Below the pieces are notes generated by a model that searched no databases, was not told the DNA's origin, and was given only the letters and a program-made list of their open reading frames with translations. The translations under genes and the position numbers were made by a program. This document shows, in pieces, positions 1 through 7,434 of a stretch of 64,000 nt of DNA; position 1 is the stretch's first letter, and the number at the start of each line of letters is the position of its first letter. This stretch comes from Phenylobacterium sp. GTDB lineage: Bacteria > Pseudomonadota > Alphaproteobacteria > Caulobacterales > Caulobacteraceae. The stretch covers positions 1 through 64,000 of the forward strand of contig NZ_JAHBYD010000020.1 of assembly GCF_019636135.1 (NCBI RefSeq), given 5' to 3'.

Positions 1-57
1 CCCACCTGCTCACGGAGACGATCCGATACCCTCCCCGCTCGCGCTGCCCACAATCCG

Positions 58-83
58 CTCATCCCCGCATCCGCGGGGATGAG
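58..83. repeat. short perfect inverted repeat
   Basis: Arms CTCATCCCCGC (58-68) and GCGGGGATGAG (73-83) pair perfectly around a 4-base loop. It could be the terminator of a gene ending before the window or a small palindromic element. There is no T run on either side. Nothing else is recognisable in bases 1-57. Confidence 0.6.
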
Positions 84-110
84 CGGGGTGTGAGGATGAG
101 CGGGTGTGGC

Positions 111-134
111 TTGACACCCCGTCTTACACCTGTA
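111..134 (+). promoter_or_regulatory. putative blaI promoter with BlaI-type operator
   Basis: TTGACA at 111-116 matches a -35 box. The perfect palindrome TACACCTGTA at 125-134 lies where the -10 region should be, 27 bp before the BlaI start codon. BlaI/MecI-family repressors bind TACA-N-TGTA dyads overlapping their own promoters, so this is a good autoregulation site. No clear -10 hexamer is visible. The operator call is inference from the motif and its position. Confidence 0.55.
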
Positions 135-161
135 GCCTCCGCGAGAGATTACGGGGGTAAG

Positions 162-536
162 ATGTCCAGGATCTCCGGCGCCGAAAGCCAGATCATGGAG
201 GCCCTCTGGAACGAGGAGCCTCTCACCGCGGAAGAGATCATCGCGAAGGTGGGGCCGGCCAACGCGTGGGGCGAGGCCACCGTCAAGACGCTGATCAACC
301 GGCTCCTGAAGAAGAAGGCGCTGATCTCGGCGCGGTCGGGCGGCCGGGCGCTCTACCGCACCCTGGTGACCCGCGAGGACTACGTCACCGGCGAGAGCCA
401 GGGCCTGCTGGACCGGCTGTTCGGCGGCCAGATCGCGCCGCTGGTGGCCCACTACGCCCAGCACCGGGCGCTGTCGGCCGAGGAGGTCGCCCGCCTGAAG
501 CGCCTGATCGCCGACCTCGAGGCGGACGATGAGTGA
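162..536 (+). CDS. BlaI/MecI/CopY-family transcriptional repressor
   Basis: A 124-residue protein starting MSRISGAESQIMEALW, of normal length for the family. An N-terminal winged helix (about residues 1-75, including TAEEI and WGEATVKTLINRLLKKKAL) is followed by a short C-terminal dimerisation helix region. The family represses beta-lactamase or copper genes and is inactivated by a BlaR1-type membrane protease. The start at 162 is preferred over an in-frame ATG at 90 because the earlier one would translate the promoter and operator. The gene overlaps, by ATGAGTGA, what looks like the remnant of its partner gene. No beta-lactamase gene is nearby, so the present target is unknown. Confidence 0.88.
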   Translation: MSRISGAESQIMEALWNEEPLTAEEIIAKVGPANAWGEATVKTLINRLLKKKALISARSGGRALYRTLVTREDYVTGESQGLLDRLFGGQIAPLVAHYAQHRALSAEEVARLKRLIADLEADDE

Positions 537-585
537 CGTGGCCGCCGCGGTGGTGCTGGCCTCGATCAAGCCGATCCGGCCCTGA
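529..585 (+). pseudogene. 18-codon remnant of a BlaR1-like (M56) gene
   Basis: An ORF overlaps the blaI stop as ATGAGTGA, the usual blaI-blaR1 arrangement, and encodes MSDVAAAVVLASIKPIRP before TGA. The stretch AAVVLASIK resembles the first transmembrane helix of M56/BlaR1 sensor proteases. No continuation appears in any forward frame before the next gene. It is read as the stump left by a deletion of blaR1. It is too short for a secure assignment. Confidence 0.4.
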
Positions 586-669
586 AGTTGACGCGGCGGG
601 CGGTTGACCGCGCCCGACTCCGGCCCTGAGCAGTCGGCGGGCCGACTGCTCAAGACTCTTGCTTGAAGA

Positions 670-720
670 TAGACCATTCGTCGCGCTGAGCCCGGTCCAA
701 CTTTGGCGGCGAATGGTCTA
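670..720 (+). promoter_or_regulatory. 11-bp inverted repeat upstream of the amidohydrolase
   Basis: TAGACCATTCG (670-680) and CGAATGGTCTA (710-720) form perfect 11-bp arms separated by 29 bp. The pair ends 33 bp before the amidohydrolase start codon. Long separated arms suit a dimeric or looping operator better than a terminator. The cognate regulator is not identifiable here. Confidence 0.45.
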
Positions 721-753
721 GCGTGCCGCCCGACGGAAAAACGGGAGGACGTC

Positions 754-1788
754 ATGCCGGAAGCCATTCTCGACCCTGAGCTGCCGATCGTCGACCCGCA
801 CCACCACCTGTGGGACCGGCGCAACTACGCGGCGCCCCAGGCGCCGGAGCACCCCTTCATGACGGCGATCGAGCCGGCGAAGCGATACCTGCTGGACGAG
901 CTGATGGCCGACACCGGCAGCGGCCACAACGTCGTGGCCACCGTGTTCGTGGAGTGCGGCGCCTTCTACAAGGCCGACGGGCCGGTCGACTTCCGCGTGG
1001 TGGGCGAGACCGAGTTCGTGAACGGCGTGGCGGCCATGAGCGCCAGCGGCCTCTACGGCGACGTCCGCGCCTGCGCCGGGATCGTGAGCCGCGCCGACCT
1101 GCTGCTGGGCGACGGCGTGACGGCGGTGCTGGAGGCGCACATCGAGGCCGGCGGCGGGCGCTTCCGCGGCATCCGCAACTCGGCCTCGTTCGACGCGGAC
1201 ACCGATGTGCTGGGCCCGCTGAACCGGGTGGAGGCCGGGCTCTACCTGCGCGACGACTTCCGGGCCGGGTTCAGGCGCCTCGCGCCGCTGGGCCTGACCT
1301 TCGACGCCTGGCTGCTGGAGCCGCAGCTTCCCGACCTGATCGACCTCGCCCGCGCCTTCCCGGACACCACGATCGTCCTCGACCACGTCGGCACGCCGAT
1401 CGGGCGCGGCAGCTACGCCGGCAGGCTGGAGGAGCGCTTCCCGATCTGGAAAGCCAACATCCTGGAGCTGGCCAAGTCGCCGAAGGTGAACGTGAAGCTG
1501 GGCGGCCTCGCCATGGCCTTCTGCAACTTCCCGTCCTTCCTGCAGGAGCCGCGGGCGCCGTCGAGCGAGCTGGCCGACCAGTGGCGGCCCTACATCGAGA
1601 CCTGCATCGAGGCGTTCGGGGCGGAACGCTGCATGTTCGAGAGCAACTTCCCGGTCGACATGGGAAGCTGCAGCTACGCCACCCTCTGGAACGCCTTCAA
1701 GCACCTGGCCAAGGGCGCCTCGGCCGAGGAGAAGACGGCGCTGTTCTCGGGGACCGCGACGCGGGTGTACGGGCTTTCCCTCCCTTAA
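754..1788 (+). CDS. amidohydrolase family 2 (COG3618-type) metal-dependent hydrolase
   Basis: A 344-residue TIM-barrel hydrolase of the Amidohydro_2 type, related to lactonases such as L-fuconolactonase and 2-pyrone-4,6-dicarboxylate lactonase. Residues 11-20 hold the N-terminal metal motif (VDPHHHLW). Later signatures are LDHVGTP in the middle, the strand VNVKLGGLAM, and FESNFPVD near the C terminus, which should carry the catalytic aspartate. The ATG at 754 has GGGAGGA seven bases upstream. The last codons and stop lie inside a palindromic repeat, so the repeat supplies the native C terminus. The substrate cannot be told. Confidence 0.82.
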   Translation: MPEAILDPELPIVDPHHHLWDRRNYAAPQAPEHPFMTAIEPAKRYLLDELMADTGSGHNVVATVFVECGAFYKADGPVDFRVVGETEFVNGVAAMSASGLYGDVRACAGIVSRADLLLGDGVTAVLEAHIEAGGGRFRGIRNSASFDADTDVLGPLNRVEAGLYLRDDFRAGFRRLAPLGLTFDAWLLEPQLPDLIDLARAFPDTTIVLDHVGTPIGRGSYAGRLEERFPIWKANILELAKSPKVNVKLGGLAMAFCNFPSFLQEPRAPSSELADQWRPYIETCIEAFGAERCMFESNFPVDMGSCSYATLWNAFKHLAKGASAEEKTALFSGTATRVYGLSLP

Positions 1789-1942
1789 TGGGGAGGGACA
1801 GGCGCCGCAGGCGCCAGGGTGGGGAAGCCTGACCCCGAGCGTCGGCGCTTCGGGATTGGCTGACCTCCACCCGCCCAGTTCCGGACCACACTGCCCCACC
1901 CTGGCCGCTTCGCGGCCTGTCCCTCCCCATTAAGGGAGGGAA
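1774..1942. repeat. palindromic intergenic element, family A (TTCCCTCCC...)
   Basis: Long inverted repeat. The left end TTTCCCTCCCTTAATGGGGA is mirrored near 1915-1942 by CCTGTCCCTCCCCATTAAGG and its flank, with CAGGGTGGGG and CCCCACCCTG inside. It lies between convergent genes, enters the amidohydrolase stop codon, and ends next to the stop of the LOG-family gene. It may act as a bidirectional terminator. Confidence 0.75.
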
Positions 1943-1943
1943 G

Positions 1944-2519
1944 CTACGGCTTTGCGCCGCTCCATTTGGGCGGCGGGGCGACGTAGGCGCTGAAGGCGTC
2001 CAGCACCGCCTCGGTGCTGTCGGCGTAGACCAGCATGTCGACGTAGGCCTGGCCGATGAAGCCGTTGTCGGCCGTATGCTGGATGAGGTCGCGCAGGCGG
2101 TCGTAGTAGCCGGCGACGTTCACGAAGCCGCACGGCTTGGCGTGGATGCCGAGCAGGGCCCAGGTCCACTGCTCGAAGATCTCCTCGTAGGTGCCGGGGC
2201 CGCCCGGCAGGCAGAGGAAGCCGTCCGCCAGGTCGGCCATCTTCAGCTTGCGTTCGTGCATCGAGGCCACGACGTGCAGCTCGGACAACCCGCGGTGGGC
2301 GATCTCCTGGTCGACCAGGCCCTTCGGCATGACGCCCACGGCGCGGCCGCCGGCGGCCAGGACCGCGTCGGCCACCGCGCCCATCAGGCCCACCCTGCCG
2401 CCGCCGTACACGAGGGTGACGCCCGCCTTCGCCAGCGCCGCGCCGCAGGCCGTCGCCGCGGCGAGGAACTTCGGGTCCGTCCCTGGGGACGAGCCGCAAT
2501 AGACGCAGATGCTCTTCAC
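1944..2519 (-). CDS. LOG-family protein (cytokinin riboside 5'-monophosphate phosphoribohydrolase type)
   Basis: A 191-residue Rossmann-like protein, full length for the family. It has the N-terminal VYCGSSPG strand-turn, YGGGRVGLMG at residues 38-47, MHERK at 87-91 and the diagnostic PGGxGTxxE motif as PGGPGTYEE at 105-113. Family members hydrolyse the N-glycosidic bond of purine nucleoside monophosphates to release base and ribose 5-phosphate. In most bacteria this is probably nucleotide salvage or damage control. Transcribed singly, it converges on the amidohydrolase across a palindromic element. Confidence 0.85.
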   Translation of the reverse strand: MKSICVYCGSSPGTDPKFLAAATACGAALAKAGVTLVYGGGRVGLMGAVADAVLAAGGRAVGVMPKGLVDQEIAHRGLSELHVVASMHERKLKMADLADGFLCLPGGPGTYEEIFEQWTWALLGIHAKPCGFVNVAGYYDRLRDLIQHTADNGFIGQAYVDMLVYADSTEAVLDAFSAYVAPPPKWSGAKP

Positions 2520-2706
2520 GGATGACCTGGCGGCGGGGCTGTGGCGGAAGGGCCGCTCCCTTATTCCGTTTGCGCCCGCGTGTCACGGGCGCTGGCGTTG
2601 CGCAAATTCCCTCGCTACAAAGTCTGCCACGGCTCGTCAGGGCGACTAGCCGGGCGTCGACACATGCGCGGCGCGGCACTTCTATTCTCGGTTAGGTTGC
2701 GACGAC

Positions 2707-3309
2707 ATGGCGAGCGGCACGGTTAAGTGGTTCAATACGGCTAAGGGCTTCGGCTTCATTCAGCCGGACGACGGCGGTTCGGACGTCTTCGTTCACATCT
2801 CGGCCCTGAACTCGGCGGGGCTGGACGCCCTCGGCGAAGGCGACAAGGTCGACTACGAACTCGAGCAGGACCGTCGGTCCGGCAAGCTGGCGGCGACGCA
2901 GATCGTCGTCACCGAACAGGGCGTGCCCCAACCCCGGCGCGCCGGCGGCGGCGGCGGCTTCGGCGGTGGTGATCGCGGCGGCTACGGCGGTGGCGGCGGC
3001 TATGGCGGCGGCGGTCGTGACCGCGGCGGCTACGGCGGCGGTGGCGGATTCGGCGGCGGTGGCGGCGGCGGCCGTTCGCGCGGCGTCGTCTCGGGCTCCG
3101 GCTCGGGCGAGGTGAAGTGGTTCAACCCCACCAAGGGCTTCGGCTTCATCAAGCCGGAGGGCGGCGGCCAGGACATCTTCGTCCACATCTCGGCGGTCGA
3201 GCAGGCCGGTCTCTCGGGCCTGAACGAAGGCCAGCGGGTCAATTTCGACCTCGAGCAGGACGGCCGGAGCGGCAAGACGTCCGCGACCAACCTCAAGATC
3301 ACCGGCTAA
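2707..3309 (+). CDS. two-domain cold-shock protein with glycine-rich linker
   Basis: A 200-residue protein with two cold-shock domains, about residues 1-70 and 135-200. Both have intact RNA-binding motifs: KGFGFIQ/DVFVHIS in the first and KGFGFIK/DIFVHIS in the second. They are joined by a roughly 60-residue linker of Gly, Arg and Tyr (GGYGGGGG-type repeats) like an RGG/FG disordered region. Double CSD proteins are typical of Caulobacterales and relatives, but the low-complexity linker is unusually rich and could promote RNA condensation. About 190 bp upstream is free of genes, room for a long 5' leader. Confidence 0.9.
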   Translation: MASGTVKWFNTAKGFGFIQPDDGGSDVFVHISALNSAGLDALGEGDKVDYELEQDRRSGKLAATQIVVTEQGVPQPRRAGGGGGFGGGDRGGYGGGGGYGGGGRDRGGYGGGGGFGGGGGGGRSRGVVSGSGSGEVKWFNPTKGFGFIKPEGGGQDIFVHISAVEQAGLSGLNEGQRVNFDLEQDGRSGKTSATNLKITG

Positions 3310-3317
3310 TGACCTGA

Positions 3318-3345
3318 AAACGGGCCCGTCCCGGCGGGCCCGTCC
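3318..3345 (+). terminator. hairpin terminator after the cold-shock gene
   Basis: CGGGCCCG (3321-3328) and CGGGCCCG (3335-3342) form a strong stem with a 6-base loop, 11 bp after the stop codon. There is no T run, as is common in high-GC alphaproteobacteria. Confidence 0.6.
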
Positions 3346-3421
3346 ACGGCCGCGGTGAAACCGCGGCCCAGGGCGCGCGTTCTGACGCTCGATCGAGGAG
3401 CCGACCTCGTGTGGAGCGTGG

Positions 3422-3949
3422 ATGATGCGTCCCCTGTTGAACCTTGCCCTGTGCAGCCTGATCGCGACGCCCGCCGCCGCGATGGCGCAGGATCTTCCCG
3501 ACATCGCCAGCCCGCCCGCCGCGGAGGCGGCCCCGCCCGCGCCGGCGCTCACGCCCCTGCCCGCGGTGGAGCCGACCGCGCCGGCGCCCGAGGCCGTGAC
3601 CAGCGCCCCGCCGCCCGCGCCGGTGGACGGCGCGCCCACGCCCAGGCTCGCCACGCCGACGGTCGTCGCGCCGGTGCTCGTGGAGAAGGAGCCCAGCAAG
3701 ACGGCCCAGGTGGTGGGCGGCCTGGCCGTCAGCGTGGCCGGCGGCGCGGCCGGCTCGGCGGTGGCGGGCCCCATCGGCGGCTTCGTCGGCAAGCGGATCG
3801 CCACCAGCCTCTTCGGCCCCGACAAGGACAAGACGCCCGAAGTCCGCGCCATGTCGGCCGAGGACGCGGCCGCCCAGGCCGCGGCCCAGCTCAAGCATGA
3901 CGAAGCCGCCGCCCAGGCCCGCGAGAAGAAACTCGCCGACGCCCGCTAA
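3422..3949 (+). CDS. secreted Ala/Pro-rich hypothetical protein with glycine-zipper segment
   Basis: 175 residues, not assigned to a family. A signal peptide (LLNLALCSLIATPAAAMAQ) with an AMA-Q cleavage site is followed by an Ala/Pro-rich region to about residue 80. A hydrophobic glycine-rich stretch (VVGGLAVSVAGGAAGSAVAG, then GGFVGK) comes next, and a charged Ala-rich C terminus (EDAAAQAAAQLKHDEAAAQA) is probably helical. This suggests an envelope-associated protein. GGAG lies 5 bases before the start. Its stop overlaps the stop of the opposing gene by 4 bp. Confidence 0.65.
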   Translation: MMRPLLNLALCSLIATPAAAMAQDLPDIASPPAAEAAPPAPALTPLPAVEPTAPAPEAVTSAPPPAPVDGAPTPRLATPTVVAPVLVEKEPSKTAQVVGGLAVSVAGGAAGSAVAGPIGGFVGKRIATSLFGPDKDKTPEVRAMSAEDAAAQAAAQLKHDEAAAQAREKKLADAR

Positions 3950-5049
3950 GGCGCGGCGGGGCTGACCCGCGCGGTTCCGCCGCCGGGCAGTTTCGCCGCA
4001 TAGGGCCCGAACCGTGGGTCCGGCTGCATGTAGTCGGTCGAGACGTACTGCGCGCCCGAGGCGAAGGCGGCCGTCTGGCGCGTGGTGTCGTTGGCGCGGG
4101 CCTCGTAGGTGTCGGCGTCGGCGCGGGTGCGCACGATGATCCCGGCCTTCACCGCCGCGGCGATGCGGGCGGAAAGCTCCTTGGGCTCGTTCAGGGTGAT
4201 GTAGCCGGCGGCGGGCGAGGCCTCGTCGATGTTCACGAAGGCGGCGCGGCCCTCCAGCACCTTGCGGCCCTCGCGATAGCGGGCGACCTGGTCGGGCGGG
4301 CAATCCAGGGCGAACATGACCCGGCCGCGGGCGGCCTTCAGCTTCGGCCAGCCGCCGGCGGCGACCGCGTCGCGCAGCGTGGCGTGGCGACCCTGCACCT
4401 GGTCGGGCGTGATCAGCGCGCGCTCCGGGAAGACCGAGCGGATCTCCCGGTCGATGCCGTCCATGGCCGCGGCGTCGAACAGCGGCGGCCTGACCGCGCC
4501 CGGCAGCGAGACGCCGTCCTCCTTGAGGTTGAGGATGATCAGGATCGGGACGTGGCCCGGGTGCGCCTTCGACCAGGCGCGAACGTCGCCCAGGCAGGCC
4601 GCGAAGGTGGCGCAGACCGAGCGGTAGTCGACGTCGGGCACGTGGAGGACCTTGAGGCCCGGTCCCTTCAGCGGCCCGAAGTCGTACGGGACGGCCCTGG
4701 CGCCGGCGGCCTTGTGGCCCAGCGGCGTGGCGTAGAGCCCGCCCGCGCCCGGATCGCTGACGACGTCGATCTCCAGTTGCCGCGCCCCGGCGTCGAGCTG
4801 TTCCTTCAGCGGCCGGTGGCTGTAGTCGAGGGTCGCGGCCGCCTTGGGGTTCGCCGCCGCGATCCTGGCGAACTCATCCGGCGCGATGGCCATCTTGTAG
4901 CTGTTGTGGGTCCCGATCACCTGGACGGCGTTCATGGGGAGGGCGTCGACGGCGGCGCGGGTGCAGCCCGGCTGGCCGGAGGGCTTCTCGAGGTCGCAGG
5001 CCGCCGAGATGGCGGCGGCGGCGAGCAGGGAGACGATCATGCGGGTCAT
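3946..5049 (-). CDS. Ca2+-dependent phosphoinositide-specific phospholipase C-like protein
   Basis: 367 residues with an N-terminal export signal (MIVSLLAAAAISAAC, possibly a lipoprotein). The PI-PLC TIM barrel shows the catalytic-histidine motif GTHNSYK, HRPLKEQLDAGARQLEIDVV with its acidic residues, and LHVPDVDYRS. Family members cleave phosphodiester bonds of phosphoinositides or similar lipids. In bacteria they are exported and of uncertain substrate. MTRMIVS at 5049 is chosen; the second ATG at 5040 is an equally plausible start. The reading frame stays open to about 5385, but that extension runs over the promoter and the opposing gene. Confidence 0.78.
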   Translation of the reverse strand: MTRMIVSLLAAAAISAACDLEKPSGQPGCTRAAVDALPMNAVQVIGTHNSYKMAIAPDEFARIAAANPKAAATLDYSHRPLKEQLDAGARQLEIDVVSDPGAGGLYATPLGHKAAGARAVPYDFGPLKGPGLKVLHVPDVDYRSVCATFAACLGDVRAWSKAHPGHVPILIILNLKEDGVSLPGAVRPPLFDAAAMDGIDREIRSVFPERALITPDQVQGRHATLRDAVAAGGWPKLKAARGRVMFALDCPPDQVARYREGRKVLEGRAAFVNIDEASPAAGYITLNEPKELSARIAAAVKAGIIVRTRADADTYEARANDTTRQTAAFASGAQYVSTDYMQPDPRFGPYAAKLPGGGTARVSPAAP

Positions 5050-5196
5050 CCTCGTCCGGCAGGGCCGCGCGGGCGGCGGGCGGTTCGCGCGGCGAACCCG
5101 ACTTTCCCGACATTCCGTCCGCGCCGTTATCGAAGGCTCAAGCCTGATGAAGCACAATCGGCGCGCCCAGTAACCCCCCGCGTACTCGGACTGCGC

Positions 5197-5463
5197 ATGC
5201 CGGACGAAATCCACACCAGCAAACGCGACCTGATCGCGCGCGTCGCGACCCTCGAACTGCTGGTCGCCGACCTCGTCCACATCCTGTGGCAGGTCTCGCC
5301 GCCGAGCATGCAGAAGCTGGCGGCCGACGCGCAGCACGACCTGGAGATCGGCCACACGAAGATCGCCCTGCCCGTGGGCGAGCACCAGCGCGACCGGCTC
5401 TACACCGTCCTGCAGACCCGGCAGCGCATCCTCAAGCGCAAGAAGGCCGACGCGCCGGACTGA
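5197..5463 (+). CDS. small helical hypothetical protein
   Basis: 88 residues (MPDEIHTSKRDLIARVATLE...), soluble and strongly helical, with a heptad-like hydrophobic N-terminal half (ARVATLELLVADLVHILW) and a basic C terminus (RILKRKKADAPD). No family is recognised. It is divergent from the PI-PLC-like gene, with start codons about 150 bp apart. Codon use matches its neighbours, which supports a real gene. Confidence 0.55.
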   Translation: MPDEIHTSKRDLIARVATLELLVADLVHILWQVSPPSMQKLAADAQHDLEIGHTKIALPVGEHQRDRLYTVLQTRQRILKRKKADAPD

Positions 5464-5547
5464 CGGCGCGGTCGGGCGAGGCCCGAGGGCGCCGCATACG
5501 CGATCTTAAGGGCGGCCGCGCGATTGTCCCGGCGCAGGGAGAGCCTC

Positions 5548-7161
5548 TTGTCCGCGCCGCACCGTTTCCTGGGCTTCGGCTTTGCCGCAGCCGACCTGTT
5601 GCTCGAGATCCGGCCCGACGGGAAGGTCGGCTTTGCGCTGGGCGCGGGCGAGGCGGTGCTGGGGGTGAGCGACACCAGGCTGGCCGGGCGGTCCTGGCGC
5701 AGCCTCTTCGACACCGAGGACCACCCGATGATCGAGGCGCTGTTCACCGGCCTGGACGACGGCATGCGCGCCGGTCCGGTCGTGGTGGGCGTCGCCCTGA
5801 GCCGCGGCGCGGCCGAACGGTTCGCCAGCGTGACCGCCATCCGCCTGGAGCAGAACCAGGGCGCGATCTCGTGCGCCCTCAGCCGCGCCACGTCGCGCGG
5901 GACGGTGGGCCTGCAGACCCGAGACGCCTTCGAGGCGCGCGCCAGCGAGCTCGCCGCCGGGGCGGCGCAGGAGCTGGAACTGGCCTTCGTCGAACTGGCC
6001 GGCCTGTCCGCCACGAGCGTGGCGGCCAAGGACCCGCGGCATGTCGAGGCGATGCTGACCGGCGCCCTGCGGGCCCAGGCCTACCGCGGCGAGGCGCCGA
6101 CGCCGGTCGGCCCCGACCGCTACGCCCTCGTCCGCACGCGCGACGAGCCGACCGACGCCATCCTGTCGCGGATGGCCCGCATCCTGGACGCCAACGGCAT
6201 CGCAGGCGTCGCGCCGTCCGCCAGGGCCGTGCCGATGACCGGGGTCACGCGGCCCAAGCAGATGGCCCAGGCGCTGCGGTTCGCGCTCAACCAGGTCCTG
6301 GAGCACGGGCTGAAGCGTCCGCTGCCCGGCGACCTCGCCGAGGCGCTCGAGCGGGCGATGCACGCCGCGCTCAGCAAGGCCGGCCAGTTGGGCGCCGCCA
6401 TCCGCTATCGCCGCTTCACCCTGGCCTTCCAGCCGGTCGTGGCGCTCGCCGACCGCGCGCTCCACCACCACGAGGTGCTCGTCCGCTTCGGCAGCGACGG
6501 CAGCCCCTTCCCGACCATCCGCATGGCCGAGGAGATGGACCTCATCGAGCCGCTCGACCTGGCGGTGCTGGAGGAGACGCTGGCGGTGCTGCAGCGCGAG
6601 CCCGCGCTGATGCTGGCGGTGAACGTCTCGGGCCGCAGCCTGATGAGCGAGGCCTATGTGGCCCGCGCCGTGACCATGCTGAACGAGCGTCCCTGGGCGA
6701 GCGGGCGGCTGATGTTCGAACTCACCGAGAGCGCCGCGGTCGAGGACCTGCCGACCGCCGACCGCCACCTCCAGGCGCTGCGCGCCGCCGGCTGCGAGGT
6801 CTGCCTCGACGATTTCGGGGCGGGCGCCGCCTCGCTGGCCTACCTGCAGCAGCTCACGCTGGACCTGCTCAAGATCGACGGCCGCTACATCCGCGACCTG
6901 CAGCACGGCGGCCGCGAGGCCACCTTCGTGCGCCACCTGGTCAACATGTGCGGCGAGCTGAACGTGAAGACCCTGGCCGAGATGGTCGAGACGCCCGAAG
7001 CCGAGGACGCCGTCCGCCGCGCCGGCGTGGACTACGCCCAGGGCTGGCTCTATGGCCGCGCCGCCGACGAGCCGCTCTCCGAGGCGCAGTTGCGGGCCCG
7101 CATGCAGGGGCCGGAAGGGGCCCTGGCCGTCCGCTCCGCCCTGGAGCGCCAGGCGGGGTAG
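5548..7161 (+). CDS. EAL-domain cyclic-di-GMP phosphodiesterase with N-terminal PAS-like region
   Basis: 537 residues. The N-terminal 250 residues are a divergent PAS-like sensor (DLLLEIRPDGKVGFALG...), and the EAL domain spans about 285-535. Catalytic positions look intact: E309 of the EVLVRF (EAL-like) motif, NVSGRS, ELTES, DDFG at 421-424, LLKIDG, LAEMVE and QGWLYG with Q498. Active hydrolysis of c-di-GMP to pGpG is therefore likely. No GGDEF domain is present. The TTG at 5548 is chosen because AGGGAGAG sits 4-6 bases upstream; a TTG at 5524 in the same frame lacks this. Confidence 0.85.
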   Translation: MSAPHRFLGFGFAAADLLLEIRPDGKVGFALGAGEAVLGVSDTRLAGRSWRSLFDTEDHPMIEALFTGLDDGMRAGPVVVGVALSRGAAERFASVTAIRLEQNQGAISCALSRATSRGTVGLQTRDAFEARASELAAGAAQELELAFVELAGLSATSVAAKDPRHVEAMLTGALRAQAYRGEAPTPVGPDRYALVRTRDEPTDAILSRMARILDANGIAGVAPSARAVPMTGVTRPKQMAQALRFALNQVLEHGLKRPLPGDLAEALERAMHAALSKAGQLGAAIRYRRFTLAFQPVVALADRALHHHEVLVRFGSDGSPFPTIRMAEEMDLIEPLDLAVLEETLAVLQREPALMLAVNVSGRSLMSEAYVARAVTMLNERPWASGRLMFELTESAAVEDLPTADRHLQALRAAGCEVCLDDFGAGAASLAYLQQLTLDLLKIDGRYIRDLQHGGREATFVRHLVNMCGELNVKTLAEMVETPEAEDAVRRAGVDYAQGWLYGRAADEPLSEAQLRARMQGPEGALAVRSALERQAG

Positions 7162-7187
7162 CGCTCCCTTCCCACACATCCAACGAC

Positions 7188-7229
7188 TGTCATCCCGGTT
7201 TTCGCGGCACGCGAAAGACCGGGATGACA
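7188..7229. repeat. palindromic element, family B (TGTCATCCCGG), minimal form
   Basis: TGTCATCCCGGTTTTCGCG pairs with CGCGAAAGACCGGGATGACA around a 4-base loop. These are the same outer arms as the longer elements at 11632-11797 and 13725-13879. It lies 27 bp after the EAL gene stop and may terminate it. The rest of the gap up to 7434 shows no gene. Confidence 0.75.
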
Positions 7230-7434
7230 AGCGTGGGGGAGGAGAGCCGGGTGGGCAGAACCGCCTCACGGTTTCGTGACGTTTCGCCGGCAAAAGTCCG
7301 GGCGTAGGGTTTCCCCATAGGGCGGCGTCGGTCGGCCCGGCTGGTCAGCGACCGCCCATAACCTGCGCTTCAGGCGCCCTCACCCCTCCCGGTTGCCGGG
7401 CGCCTTGAGCGCCAGAGGTGATGGGAGAATGACC

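Noticed and set aside
718..1899. Long minus-strand open frame opposite the amidohydrolase
   Set aside because: Antisense frames stay open in high-GC DNA. The translation is Arg/Gly/Val-rich without motifs, while the plus frame is a clear amidohydrolase.
2941..3090. Tandem repeat array in the cold-shock gene as a CRISPR-like or microsatellite locus
   Set aside because: It is coding GGY/GGC codons of the glycine-rich linker in frame between two intact domains.
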